From: a virus
IMG/VR virus record: IMGVR_UViG_3300021335_000067
Span: 1 to 28,854 of that record
Reading direction: 5' to 3' (one strand)
Length of the DNA: 28,854 nt
Positions 6,605 through 12,885 of this stretch are shown here, in pieces (the stretch's first letter is position 1; each line of letters begins with the position of its first letter). The notes under the pieces are model-generated. The model was not told where the DNA came from, did not search any database, and was given only the letters and a program-made list of their open reading frames with translations. Position numbers and translations under genes: made by a program.

Positions 6605-7567
6605 TCACCCAAAATATTTTTTACTGACACGAGCGGTGTAGTCATCCATGTAACTTGAGTAGGCACTTACATCGTCTATGTCGCAGTCCTCCATCAAGCC
6701 GTAGGCGGTGTAACCGTAACCGTCAAGTAACTCTGCGATCTTGTGAGGGTAGTCGATGACGAGTTGCTCAAGCTGACACACGTTCTCCTCATCAACTTTG
6801 TTACTATACTTAGACGAGTATCCCCAAGTGTCCTCAACAATAGATGGATCACGCTTGAACACTAACTGTGTCCAGTCAGCTAGACACAAGGCAGTCAGCA
6901 AAGTGTCAGCAAAATCAAGGTCTTGCGTCTCGTTTACACCATGCTGTCCATAGTACCCGACACTGATGTTGGTACACTCAGACACGATACCAGAGTACTC
7001 ATTGCTGTCAGTGTAGGAGCCACCGTCATCAGCTTCTAGTTGTGGTAGATTGAGTGCCTTGGCAAAGGACTTGGCAAATGCATCTGATGCAGTACGCATA
7101 CCCATCTGGTGTGTGATCACAGACTTGTCACCGTAACGATCAAAGCTGATCACTGCGTCAAGTTGTTCAAGCCACTCGGGATAGTCCATGATAAGGGCAC
7201 GACTACCTTTGCACCCGACTTCTTCAGCTGCATGTACAACATACACACCCTCAACACCTTCTTCAATCATGCCAAGCATGAGCCACACACCAGTGGTACA
7301 GTCAGCACCAAGGCAGTTGGACTCTTTGGTATTGGCGACAGACACTACGTCATTGGTGACGACTAGCTTCTGCATACCGTCAGTCTTGTGTACTGTGTCA
7401 TGGTGTGACGTGAAGCACAGGTTAGGCTTGTCACCCACGATGTGGATGTAGTTGCCATGATCATCTGGTCTACCGAACGTAGGTTCGAGAAACCGTTTGC
7501 AAAATTCTCGTTGCGTTAGGCTACCCTCTGGGCGTTTGTAACGCAGCATTTCAATTAAACTATACAT
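6605..7567 (-). CDS. M20/M28-type di-zinc metallopeptidase
   Basis: This protein of 320 residues carries the full metal-ligand series of co-catalytic zinc peptidases. H55-x-D57 (SHHDTV) gives the first ligand and its supporting aspartate, and D89 (LGADCTTG) is the bridging ligand. E115-E116 (HAAEEVG) provide the catalytic base and a ligand, with D143 (SFDRYG) and H209 (YGQHGVNE) completing the set. Relatives are aminopeptidases, carboxypeptidases and amidohydrolases acting on small peptides or acylated amino acids. The normal dimerisation insert appears reduced, since the M20 family is usually 360-450 residues. ATG 7567 has an AGGAG site and overlaps the preceding gene by 8 bases. It is the last gene before the tRNA-integrase promoter. 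Substrate is unknown; possibilities are host peptide recycling or cell-wall peptides. Confidence 0.8.
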   Translation of the reverse strand: MYSLIEMLRYKRPEGSLTQREFCKRFLEPTFGRPDDHGNYIHIVGDKPNLCFTSHHDTVHKTDGMQKLVVTNDVVSVANTKESNCLGADCTTGVWLMLGMIEEGVEGVYVVHAAEEVGCKGSRALIMDYPEWLEQLDAVISFDRYGDKSVITHQMGMRTASDAFAKSFAKALNLPQLEADDGGSYTDSNEYSGIVSECTNISVGYYGQHGVNETQDLDFADTLLTALCLADWTQLVFKRDPSIVEDTWGYSSKYSNKVDEENVCQLEQLVIDYPHKIAELLDGYGYTAYGLMEDCDIDDVSAYSSYMDDYTARVSKKYFG

Positions 7568-9161
7568 CTAGTTCTAACTCCTCTTGAACTTCTTCCCATT
7601 CATTATCATCATTTTTCTGCCAGATACCTGGGTGTGAATCTAGCTCGTACTTGGATACAACGTCACCGTCAGTCAGTGTACACATAACCTCGTTGTGGTA
7701 CAGCTCACCGTCCCAATCGGATGTGAAGTACTCGTCAATGCTATCGGGTGAGATGTAAGTGTCATCACACTCACAGTAGACAACGTCATCTTCATGCCAG
7801 TACTCGTGATCAGTACACATAATGAATGTGTCACCGTCATGAACGATTTGCTCATAGACTTGTACTGATTCGTGTTGACCGCCGTAACCGACACGCCAAC
7901 AGGTAATGGTCTGATCTTGATGGACAGTCTCTTGCCAGTAGTCACAGTACACATGCTCGTCATAATAGCAAGACTCGCAGTAGTGTTCACTGGTGAACTC
8001 GGAATACCAGTACTCATCCTCAGACAAGTTCTCATTACACTGGCAGCACTGAGTATGATGACCACCAAGTATACCTTGGTAGACACTGGCATCAATCTCG
8101 CCACGTATGGCTACGACAAGATGATCACCCATATCATCTAGTGACTGCGGTGTCAAGTCTAGATACGGGCCGACAAAGCCATCGTCATACTCAACACGCT
8201 TGAGCTTGGCACCGATCCATGAAGCCTCATGACCAGTACGAGCGCCCATCTGTGCTAGGCGTTCCTCAATACAGTCAATGGCTTGCTCAGATACACCGTA
8301 CACTGGCCCTGCATGTGGGACTTGTGGGATGATGTGGTCTTTGGTGTATACAACACAACGGCCAGCCACCAAGTCGTTTTGATCAAGGGCATAGACGATG
8401 GTAAAGTCACCACTTGCGTACGCCTCAGCAGGATGCATAGGAAGGTGGTCGAAGTCGTAACGCATACAGCTATGGGCAAGGTGCTTGCGGTATGGCGTAG
8501 TGTCGATGTTCTCGTTGGGTGATTGCTTACCTGCATAGGCATCTTTGAAATGCTCTGCTTCTTTGGATACATGTATTGTAAACTCACGGGGTGCGAACTC
8601 CTGTAGATACTCATCGTTGATGTGGATGATTGTCTTGTGGTCAAGCTCGGGGAACATCAGACTGAATGCACGAGCAGGTTTCATAGCAGTGACACGGTCA
8701 TTGTCACGATGCTCAAGTGATTGCCACACAGAAATCTTAGGGTGAAACTTCTCAGAACGTCGAGGGCCGAAGGCACACAGACGGTATCTGATCTTGCAGG
8801 TGTTATGATTCTCATTGCCAAGTAAGGCGAGCATACGTTTCTCAAGCCATCTCTGCAACCGACTGTCTGGCATATCCCACATGTTGAGGTGACCCCATTC
8901 ACCCCATGCACGAAGCACAGGGTCAGTCTCGTTGGTGTCCTCGGCATAGACTTTCTTGACAACAAAGCCGTTGAGGTGTGGGTGTACAACATAATGCTTG
9001 TCCTCACCAACCCACACATAACCTGCGGCGGGTTTGTTACCCTCGTTGTCAAAGAAAGACACAGGCTCAAAGCTGTACGGTTGGTACGGCTCAAGCACAA
9101 AGGGATAGTTACGTTCACGAAATGCGTCAACGTCTACAGTACGAATAGTATAAGCAACCAT
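7560..9161 (-). CDS. Large hypothetical protein with cysteine-rich LIM-like C-terminal region
   Basis: I do not recognise a named family for this protein of 533 residues. ATG 9161 has a GGAGGA site 7 bases upstream and is preferred to the codon at 9188. Residues 1-360 form an alpha/beta region rich in aromatic and acidic residues. From about 370 it becomes cysteine-rich: C372/C375, then 17 residues, H393, C395 and C398, followed by several further cysteines (EHVYCDYW, TITCW, FIMCTDHEYW, VVYCECDDTY). The first block approaches a LIM or treble-clef zinc finger. The last 30 residues are strongly acidic (DDNEWEEVQEELELDV). Overlap with the peptidase gene and a 1-base gap to the upstream gene show operon membership. 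A protein-binding role against a host target is only inference. Confidence 0.75.
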   Translation of the reverse strand: MVAYTIRTVDVDAFRERNYPFVLEPYQPYSFEPVSFFDNEGNKPAAGYVWVGEDKHYVVHPHLNGFVVKKVYAEDTNETDPVLRAWGEWGHLNMWDMPDSRLQRWLEKRMLALLGNENHNTCKIRYRLCAFGPRRSEKFHPKISVWQSLEHRDNDRVTAMKPARAFSLMFPELDHKTIIHINDEYLQEFAPREFTIHVSKEAEHFKDAYAGKQSPNENIDTTPYRKHLAHSCMRYDFDHLPMHPAEAYASGDFTIVYALDQNDLVAGRCVVYTKDHIIPQVPHAGPVYGVSEQAIDCIEERLAQMGARTGHEASWIGAKLKRVEYDDGFVGPYLDLTPQSLDDMGDHLVVAIRGEIDASVYQGILGGHHTQCCQCNENLSEDEYWYSEFTSEHYCESCYYDEHVYCDYWQETVHQDQTITCWRVGYGGQHESVQVYEQIVHDGDTFIMCTDHEYWHEDDVVYCECDDTYISPDSIDEYFTSDWDGELYHNEVMCTLTDGDVVSKYELDSHPGIWQKNDDNEWEEVQEELELDV

Positions 9162-9162
9162 G

Positions 9163-9654
9163 TTAGTTCCTCCATTCTGGTTCCTCACCCCAACGCCACG
9201 TCAGGGCTATGTTACGTTCTTTCCACCTGTCGTTCATGTACATGCGGTATGCTTGGTGTACATCAGAAACGTCTGAGTAATCAACTCCACGTTCCATGTT
9301 ACGGGCACAGTTTGCAAAGTCAGTCAAGTCCTCATCAGGAAATTGACCATACTCTGCGTAGTGTTGAAAGGCAGGGATCAGGTCAGCCGATTTGTGTGCG
9401 CCTGACTTCTGATTAAACAAGGCACTCATGTGCTTGATAAGCCACATGAAATTGCCACGAGTAGCCCTAGCCCATATACTGCATGGGTGGTTGAGATACG
9501 CCACACGGTATACAGGTAGGGATGTGTCAGGGCATAAAGTCCTGATTGCGGTGGACAACATCTGCGCAGATTCCAAGATCATCTTGTTCTTGCGTATGTC
9601 ATCCAACCACAATGCTGACTGCTCTGGACATTCCGATAGAGCAAATATGTTCAC
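9163..9654 (-). CDS. Conserved phage protein with MNIF / ESAQML / NHPC motifs
   Basis: This protein of 163 residues matches a pattern I recall from many unrelated phages: an MNIF start, a KMILESAQMLSTA helix, NHPCSIWAR, NFMWLIKHMSAL and a late YRMYMND...WK segment. The family is widespread but of unknown function in my memory, sometimes loosely compared with DNA-repair glycosylases; I make no such claim. The start is GTG at 9654, overlapping the upstream stop (GTGA), with GGAGG 9-10 bases ahead. All-helical character with conserved Asn-His-Pro-Cys suggests an enzyme. The stop lies one base before the next start. Confidence 0.7.
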   Translation of the reverse strand: MNIFALSECPEQSALWLDDIRKNKMILESAQMLSTAIRTLCPDTSLPVYRVAYLNHPCSIWARATRGNFMWLIKHMSALFNQKSGAHKSADLIPAFQHYAEYGQFPDEDLTDFANCARNMERGVDYSDVSDVHQAYRMYMNDRWKERNIALTWRWGEEPEWRN

Positions 9655-10163
9655 AGGTCAAAAGCCTCCAATGTTGATTTGATTTCTTCTGACAACCCAT
9701 GCAGGGTTGATGTTACCACAAGTTCCATTGCACTCAACTTGTATTCCAAGTCAGCAACCTTAGCCTTGAGATCACCGTTCTCAGCCTTAGTCATCACAAA
9801 GTTACGGCGTTCACGTTTTGTTACAGTTGGTTGCAAACCCTCGGTGTACAGGTTGTACCCACGAGACTTGTTACGATAGCCGAGAGTTCTACGCCACTTG
9901 AACAGTGTCGCACTAGTGATACTAAACTTAGCAGTAGTCTCCGCATGAGTGTGGTTGTCATAGTACTGACACACCTCATGTTTGAAGTTGATAGCATACT
10001 TGTCTGTACCTCTACCTTTGTTGAAACCTGCTTTTAGCGCCCACATAGATACATTTGATCTAGGTATTCCAAACTTCTGCATAGTTTCTTCCACATTATG
10101 TGTCTTGAAATACTCAACAACCTCTGCTCTGAACTCAGGTGAATACTTTGATTTACGACCCAT
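9651..10163 (-). CDS. Tandem helix-turn-helix DNA-binding protein with leucine zipper
   Basis: This regulator-like protein of 170 residues contains two consecutive helix-turn-helix repeats of the transposase OrfA/Psq style. The first is at about residues 5-47 (EFRAEVVEYFKTHNVEETMQ...FGIPRSNVSMW), and the second at about 55-96 (NFKHEVCQYYDNHTHAETTA...FSITSATLFKW). A coiled coil follows near 125-146 (ENGDLKAKVADLEYKLSAME). Two DNA-binding units plus a dimerising zipper suit binding to palindromic or repeated sites. The ATG has a near-perfect AGGAGGT site at 10167-10173. It is the only clear DNA-binding regulator in the window, so it is a candidate binder of the palindromes at 6514-6572 and 12335-12808. 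No transposase catalytic domain or IS ends are seen. Confidence 0.8.
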   Translation of the reverse strand: MGRKSKYSPEFRAEVVEYFKTHNVEETMQKFGIPRSNVSMWALKAGFNKGRGTDKYAINFKHEVCQYYDNHTHAETTAKFSITSATLFKWRRTLGYRNKSRGYNLYTEGLQPTVTKRERRNFVMTKAENGDLKAKVADLEYKLSAMELVVTSTLHGLSEEIKSTLEAFDL

Positions 10164-10192
10164 TTTAACCTCCTACAGTTTTTGATTTGGGT

Positions 10193-10498
10193 TTACACTA
10201 AACTACGCACTTGCGCAGTCACACTATAGTCTGCACACACCCACCCACCAGTGAATGACATTTCATACAGACCAAAATTCGGATCGGCATCCTTGAGTTT
10301 GCCTACGCATTCCTCAAGGCTAGACCCGATCATCTGGACAGGTACATCCATCACACCATTGTGATACGACCCATCAAGAATGTAATAATTTGTTCCACGA
10401 ATACCTAGTATTGCGCCATTTGCGAAAGCGAACAGTCTACCCATAGACCGTCTACGTCTTTCCCTTTTTTCCTTTTCTTCGTCCTTTTCCAGTTCCAT
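10193..10498 (-). CDS. Small hypothetical protein with uncertain start
   Basis: Up to 101 residues. The recognisable part begins at an internal ATG (10444) with MGRLFAFANGAILGIRGTN, followed by short strands and a helix (GSSLEECVGKLKDAD), and ends in VRSLV. From ATG 10498 it gains an 18-residue extremely charged extension (KDEEKEKRERRRRS) encoded by a purine-rich tract that also encodes the basic tail of the overlapping gene at 10452-10601. The shorter form, starting 8 bases after that gene's stop, may be the real one. Function unknown. It lies 29 bases upstream of the tandem-HTH gene. Confidence 0.6.
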   Translation of the reverse strand: MELEKDEEKEKRERRRRSMGRLFAFANGAILGIRGTNYYILDGSYHNGVMDVPVQMIGSSLEECVGKLKDADPNFGLYEMSFTGGWVCADYSVTAQVRSLV

Positions 10499-10601
10499 CT
10501 TGCATTAACCTTTCCGCAACACCTTTGTGGGATGTGATGATGATAACTTTGCCGTCATCACCATACAACACCCACCTGTTGCCCGATTGTACTAGTCTCA
10601 T
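10452..10601 (-). CDS. Small 49-residue protein with basic tail
   Basis: The frame reads MRLVQSGNRWVLYGDDGKV, then IIITSHKGVAERLMQDG, then a lysine/arginine-rich end. It starts 3 bases after the stop of the 10605-11132 gene and resembles other short phage proteins with a beta-hairpin followed by a helix. Its last 47 bases overlap the longer form of the next gene in another frame. No strong ribosome site is visible, so translation may depend on re-initiation. Function unknown. Confidence 0.55.
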   Translation of the reverse strand: MRLVQSGNRWVLYGDDGKVIIITSHKGVAERLMQDGTGKGRRKGKKGKT

Positions 10602-10604
10602 AGA

Positions 10605-11132
10605 TTATGCGGCAGCTTGTGTTGGCTTGGCAGATGCCATTGCTTGCACTTGTGCGAATGATACACCCATCTCTTTGGCCATTTTCGCCATGTAGGTGTG
10701 CAGCTGCTCAACACGTTGGTCATGTGTCTTTTCAGGCTTGTCCGCAGTCAGTACAGGGAATGCCGCCTTGAATGCATCGGACTTGATGCCCACCTTAGAT
10801 GCAGCAAGAGTGCGGACACCTTCAAGTACATCGTGATTGAGGCCACCGTTTTTGCCCACCTTGCACGATGCTTTACCATCCTTGAAGGTAAACTTCACAT
10901 CAGACAATGCGACCGCCAAGATACGTTTGAGGGGCGCACTGAATTGGGATAGCTTATACCCATCTTCAATCTTGTATGATCCGAACGACTTGCCATTGGT
11001 GAAGGCAATAAGGGCGTACATTGGCTTGTTATTCTTTTCACCAAATTGTTCGAGTGCATACTCTACCGCCTTGAAGAAACCATACTCTGCACCTCGTGCA
11101 TTGCTTACCCATGCTTTTACATAATCAGTCAT
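10605..11132 (-). CDS. First gene of the leftward arm, hypothetical
   Basis: This protein of 175 residues begins MTDYVKAWVSNARGAEYGF and is not recognised. It has a helical start, a beta-rich middle (FTNGKSFGSYKIEDGYKLSQ), a second beta segment (SDVKFTFKDGKASCKVGKNG) and a long C-terminal helix with methionines (YMAKMAKEMGVSFAQVQAMA) ending in an alanine-rich tail. ATG 11132 has an AAGGA site. As the first leftward gene beyond the control region it is probably expressed early and strongly. Lack of cysteines in metal pairs or membrane segments points to a soluble protein. A DNA-binding or recombination role cannot be tested by reading alone. Confidence 0.7.
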   Translation of the reverse strand: MTDYVKAWVSNARGAEYGFFKAVEYALEQFGEKNNKPMYALIAFTNGKSFGSYKIEDGYKLSQFSAPLKRILAVALSDVKFTFKDGKASCKVGKNGGLNHDVLEGVRTLAASKVGIKSDAFKAAFPVLTADKPEKTHDQRVEQLHTYMAKMAKEMGVSFAQVQAMASAKPTQAAA

Positions 11133-11160
11133 CTCATTTATCCTTTCATGCTTTGAGATT

Positions 11161-11206
11161 GCCTAACAATAAGACACACCATGCAGATGTGCCTTACACG
11201 TTAGGC
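11161..11206 (-). promoter_or_regulatory. Long stem-loop in the leader of the first leftward gene
   Basis: Read on the minus strand, GCCTAAC pairs with GTTAGGC, enclosing a second stem AAGGCACA/TGTGTCTT around a 9-base loop. One inner pair is G-U only in the minus-strand RNA (A-C mismatch on the plus strand), so the structure suits the leftward transcript. It ends about 29 bases before the ATG at 11132. It could stabilise or regulate the early mRNA. Confidence 0.5.
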
Positions 11207-11210
11207 AACG

Positions 11211-11228
11211 TGTAACCTAGGTGTTACA
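11211..11228. promoter_or_regulatory. Hyphenated palindrome TGTAAC-N6-GTTACA
   Basis: TGTAAC and GTTACA flank CTAGGT, upstream of the leader stem-loop of the first leftward gene. The arms match the TGTTACA/TGTAACA palindromes at 12335-12349 and 12565-12581 in inverted arrangement, so one factor might act on both arms. Confidence 0.4.
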
Positions 11229-11766
11229 ATCGGTGTTGAGCATGTCGCATTCAACACCCACCGTTCACGGTATCCTATGCTTATTGGCTATGGCCATCTC
11301 GAAAGATTTTTACTAGACCCTCAACTATATGTTGCGGCGTAGTGGTTATCGGTGCTATCAACACCCACCAAAAAGGCTTATGTTTGTATCGGATTGTATG
11401 TCTTAATTCGGACCGCATTGCTAAATCAATGTTGCCATCCTAGGGGGAAACCATACTGAAAACCCCTTTCCATTTTTTCGTGACTAGGTGCAAAATGTAG
11501 ATGCATAAAACCATGATCGGGATGTCAAACCCTAGGCCTAATCCTAGCTGAAACCTGCGATGTCAAATAGCGTTGCCTTGGTACAATGCCCCTTGGCTAG
11601 TGGCGGTTAGGCTTTCGGCTAGTGGACAATGCTCTTTTCCGATCGCTTGAGACTAACCTAGCCCGTACCCAAAAGATATTCAAGGACTATAAAGGATAGG
11701 TAAAAACTATACCTTTGAGACTAAACCTATCCGAAAGTATAGGTACCCTTTTTCGTGGATAATAGC

Positions 11767-11822
11767 TCGTGCGCCTCTGCGTGTGCGTACATGCGGGTGC
11801 GCCCGTGTGCGTGTGCGGGTGT
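11767..11822. other. GC-rich alternating purine-pyrimidine tract
   Basis: A stretch dominated by GTGCGT/GCGTGT steps sits inside otherwise AT-rich DNA. Long alternating GC/GT runs can adopt left-handed DNA under negative supercoiling. It lies inside the hairpin array, between its second and third units. Confidence 0.45.
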
Positions 11823-12334
11823 AACCCGAAAGTATCGTCAACAACTATTACGGATAGGGTGAACTATACCAAAGGATAGATGTTCTCATGTCAATAGACT
11901 ATTTCGGATAGAAGTTAGCGGTTTGTTCTATGTTTGTTCTTTTTACCAACTGGTCAAAACTGGAACGAAAGTAGAACAAATAGAGGGTAAACAGTAGACA
12001 AATAGTGTCCAAATAGGGGGAACCGATCGCTCGCAGGTTACCCTACCTGATTTTTCCTTTCGGCGCTGTACGGGCCTATTTTCGGGGTCTAGGATAGGTG
12101 AAGGATAGGTTCACTATCCGTATTCCCCCGCAGTATATCCAAAGGGATAGGGTCAGCTATCCGAAAGGGTAGGACTACCCAATGGGATAGATCGTGTATA
12201 TACCAAAGGATATACGTCTAGTACAAAGGGATAGGTAAGCTATACCAAAGGATAGGTCAGGTATCCATAGGGATAGGGTGGGTGGTGTATAAATATAATG
12301 AATTATCCAAGGGGATACATAACTTACCCCAAAG

Positions 12335-12349
12335 TGTTACAATGTAACA
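12335..12349. promoter_or_regulatory. Palindrome TGTTACA-A-TGTAACA
   Basis: A perfect 15-base odd palindrome just after one hairpin unit of the array. A 17-base relative is at 12565-12581. It is probably a binding site for a dimeric regulator. Confidence 0.5.
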
Positions 12350-12564
12350 AAAAGTAGTACTTCGCCTATCCTTTTGGGTATATCATAATCCCCTATTGTA
12401 TTATTTATCTAGTAATAACAGATAGTTAGCTACGACAAAAGTATTAATGCGCTATACTTTCGGATAACTCGACCTATCCATAGGGGGTGCATGGGCCACC
12501 CTGGGTATAGTCGTACGTATATATGCTCAATGACAGCGGGGGCCATTTTTCAAGCCTCACTTTT

Positions 12565-12581
12565 TGTTACAATTTGTAACA
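12565..12581. promoter_or_regulatory. Palindrome TGTTACAA-T-TTGTAACA
   Basis: A perfect 17-base odd palindrome, the longest in the region, about 90 bases upstream of the -35 box of the main rightward promoter. It shares TGTTACA arms with 12335-12349. Confidence 0.5.
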
Positions 12582-12585
12582 TATT

Positions 12586-12628
12586 ATGTGATCACATCGT
12601 GTTACCAAGTTATTTTTGTGATCACAAA
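12586..12628. promoter_or_regulatory. Two TGTGATCACA palindromes
   Basis: ATGTGATCACAT at 12586-12597 and TTTGTGATCACAAA at 12615-12628 are perfect palindromes with centres 30 bases apart, close to three helical turns. They share half-sites with CRP/FNR-type boxes but lack the usual 6-base spacer, so a different dimeric regulator is more likely. They lie 40-80 bases upstream of the -35 box at 12668. Confidence 0.5.
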
Positions 12629-12667
12629 TTAAATATCAATAAAAATAAAAATATTTTTGCTTACCCC

Positions 12668-12697
12668 TTGACTCGGGGGCACGAAGTATTATATAAT
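12668..12697 (+). promoter_or_regulatory. Main rightward sigma70-type promoter
   Basis: TTGACT (12668-12673) and a perfect TATAAT (12692-12697) are separated by 18 bases. Transcription would begin near 12704 and run into TACCTAAAGTA and related palindromes. From ACCCCTTGAC onward it resembles the integrase promoter on the opposite strand (6604-6562). It should serve the gene at 12886 and the lysis and structural genes beyond. Confidence 0.7.
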
Positions 12698-12710
12698 ACA
12701 TTAAGTATTA

Positions 12711-12808
12711 TACCTAAAGTAACTTCGTGTAACCTTAAGTGCACTTAAAGTATCTATTAACTCTTATATATTTATAGTTATTATATACTTTAAGTACTAC
12801 TTTAAGTA
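12711..12808. promoter_or_regulatory. TACTTWAAGTA operator cluster
   Basis: Two exact TACTTTAAGTA sites lie one helical turn apart (12786-12796 and 12798-12808). Close variants are TACCTAAAGTA (12711-12721), ACCTTAAGTGC (12732-12742) and CACTTAAAGTA (12742-12752). They occupy the leader of the 12668 promoter and lie upstream of the 12855 promoter, so a bound regulator could block or loop both. Confidence 0.6.
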
Positions 12809-12854
12809 CTATTTTTGGACGGACAAAGTTTTTTCTGTCGTCCCACATAAACTA

Positions 12855-12882
12855 TTGACTTCAAATTTTCTCAGGGTATAAC
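12855..12882 (+). promoter_or_regulatory. Second rightward promoter with GTATAACTAT core
   Basis: TTGACT (12855-12860), a 16-base spacer and TATAAC (12877-12882) in the context GTATAACTAT. The same core occurs at 16806 and 27378. The ATG of the next gene is 4 bases past the -10 box, so a transcript from here would begin at about that codon; it may mainly serve the lysis genes. Confidence 0.55.
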
Positions 12883-12885
12883 TAT

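Larger units (their letters stand above)
11687..12484. repeat. Array of about 15 short CTATCC-NAAA-GGATAG hairpins
   Basis: Short inverted repeats with the theme CTATCC, a 3-5 base A-rich loop, then GGATAG recur. I located them at 11687-11699, 11726-11743, 11845-11857, 11864-11879, 11899-11911, 12103-12119 (arms swapped), 12136-12149, 12157-12172, 12175-12190, 12196-12215, 12240-12255, 12262-12275, 12304-12317, 12367-12380 (TTTT loop), 12452-12467 and 12473-12484. Stems are 4-8 pairs and some carry a bulge or G-T pair, but arms stay complementary although bases vary (for example CTATCC/GGGTAG). Spacing is irregular, 20 bases to over 180. This is neither a CRISPR nor a tandem repeat. An origin iteron set or a structured RNA are the main possibilities. 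Confidence 0.75.
11133..12885. other. Gene-free divergent control region, candidate replication origin
   Basis: Between the leftward and rightward arms about 1.75 kb has no convincing coding frame. It holds, left to right: an RNA stem-loop (11161-11206); a hyphenated palindrome (11211-11228); about 400 bases where I see only scattered TTGACA-like boxes on the minus strand without good -10 partners; a hairpin array (11687-12484); a GC-rich alternating tract (11767-11822); palindrome families (12335-12808); and two rightward promoters (12668-12697 and 12855-12882). Iteron-like repeats between divergent arms fit an origin and switch region. No leftward early promoter could be settled. Confidence 0.7.

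Noticed and set aside
7673-8104. Minus-strand frame of 143 codons
   Set aside because: Shadow of the 533-residue gene; low-complexity Ser/Thr/Val composition with no ribosome site.
8889-9416. Plus-strand frame of 175 codons
   Set aside because: Antisense to two well-supported minus-strand genes; no start signal.
9651-10163. Insertion sequence OrfA
   Set aside because: The HTH style is similar, but there is no OrfB, no inverted ends and no target duplication; it reads as a phage regulator.
11500-11894. Minus-strand TTGACA boxes at 11523-11528, 11561-11566 and 11889-11894 as leftward promoters
   Set aside because: None has an acceptable -10 box at 16-18 bases, so I could not settle the leftward promoter.
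11687-12484. CRISPR array
   Set aside because: Units are 12-20 base inverted repeats with irregular spacing and no equal-length spacers or cas genes.
12586-12628. Classical CRP/FNR sites
   Set aside because: The half-sites TGTGA/TCACA abut without the 6-base spacer of CRP sites, so host CRP binding is not supported.
12491-12748. Plus-strand frame of 85 codons in the control region
   Set aside because: It runs through palindromes and the 12668 promoter, has no ribosome site and an unprotein-like composition.
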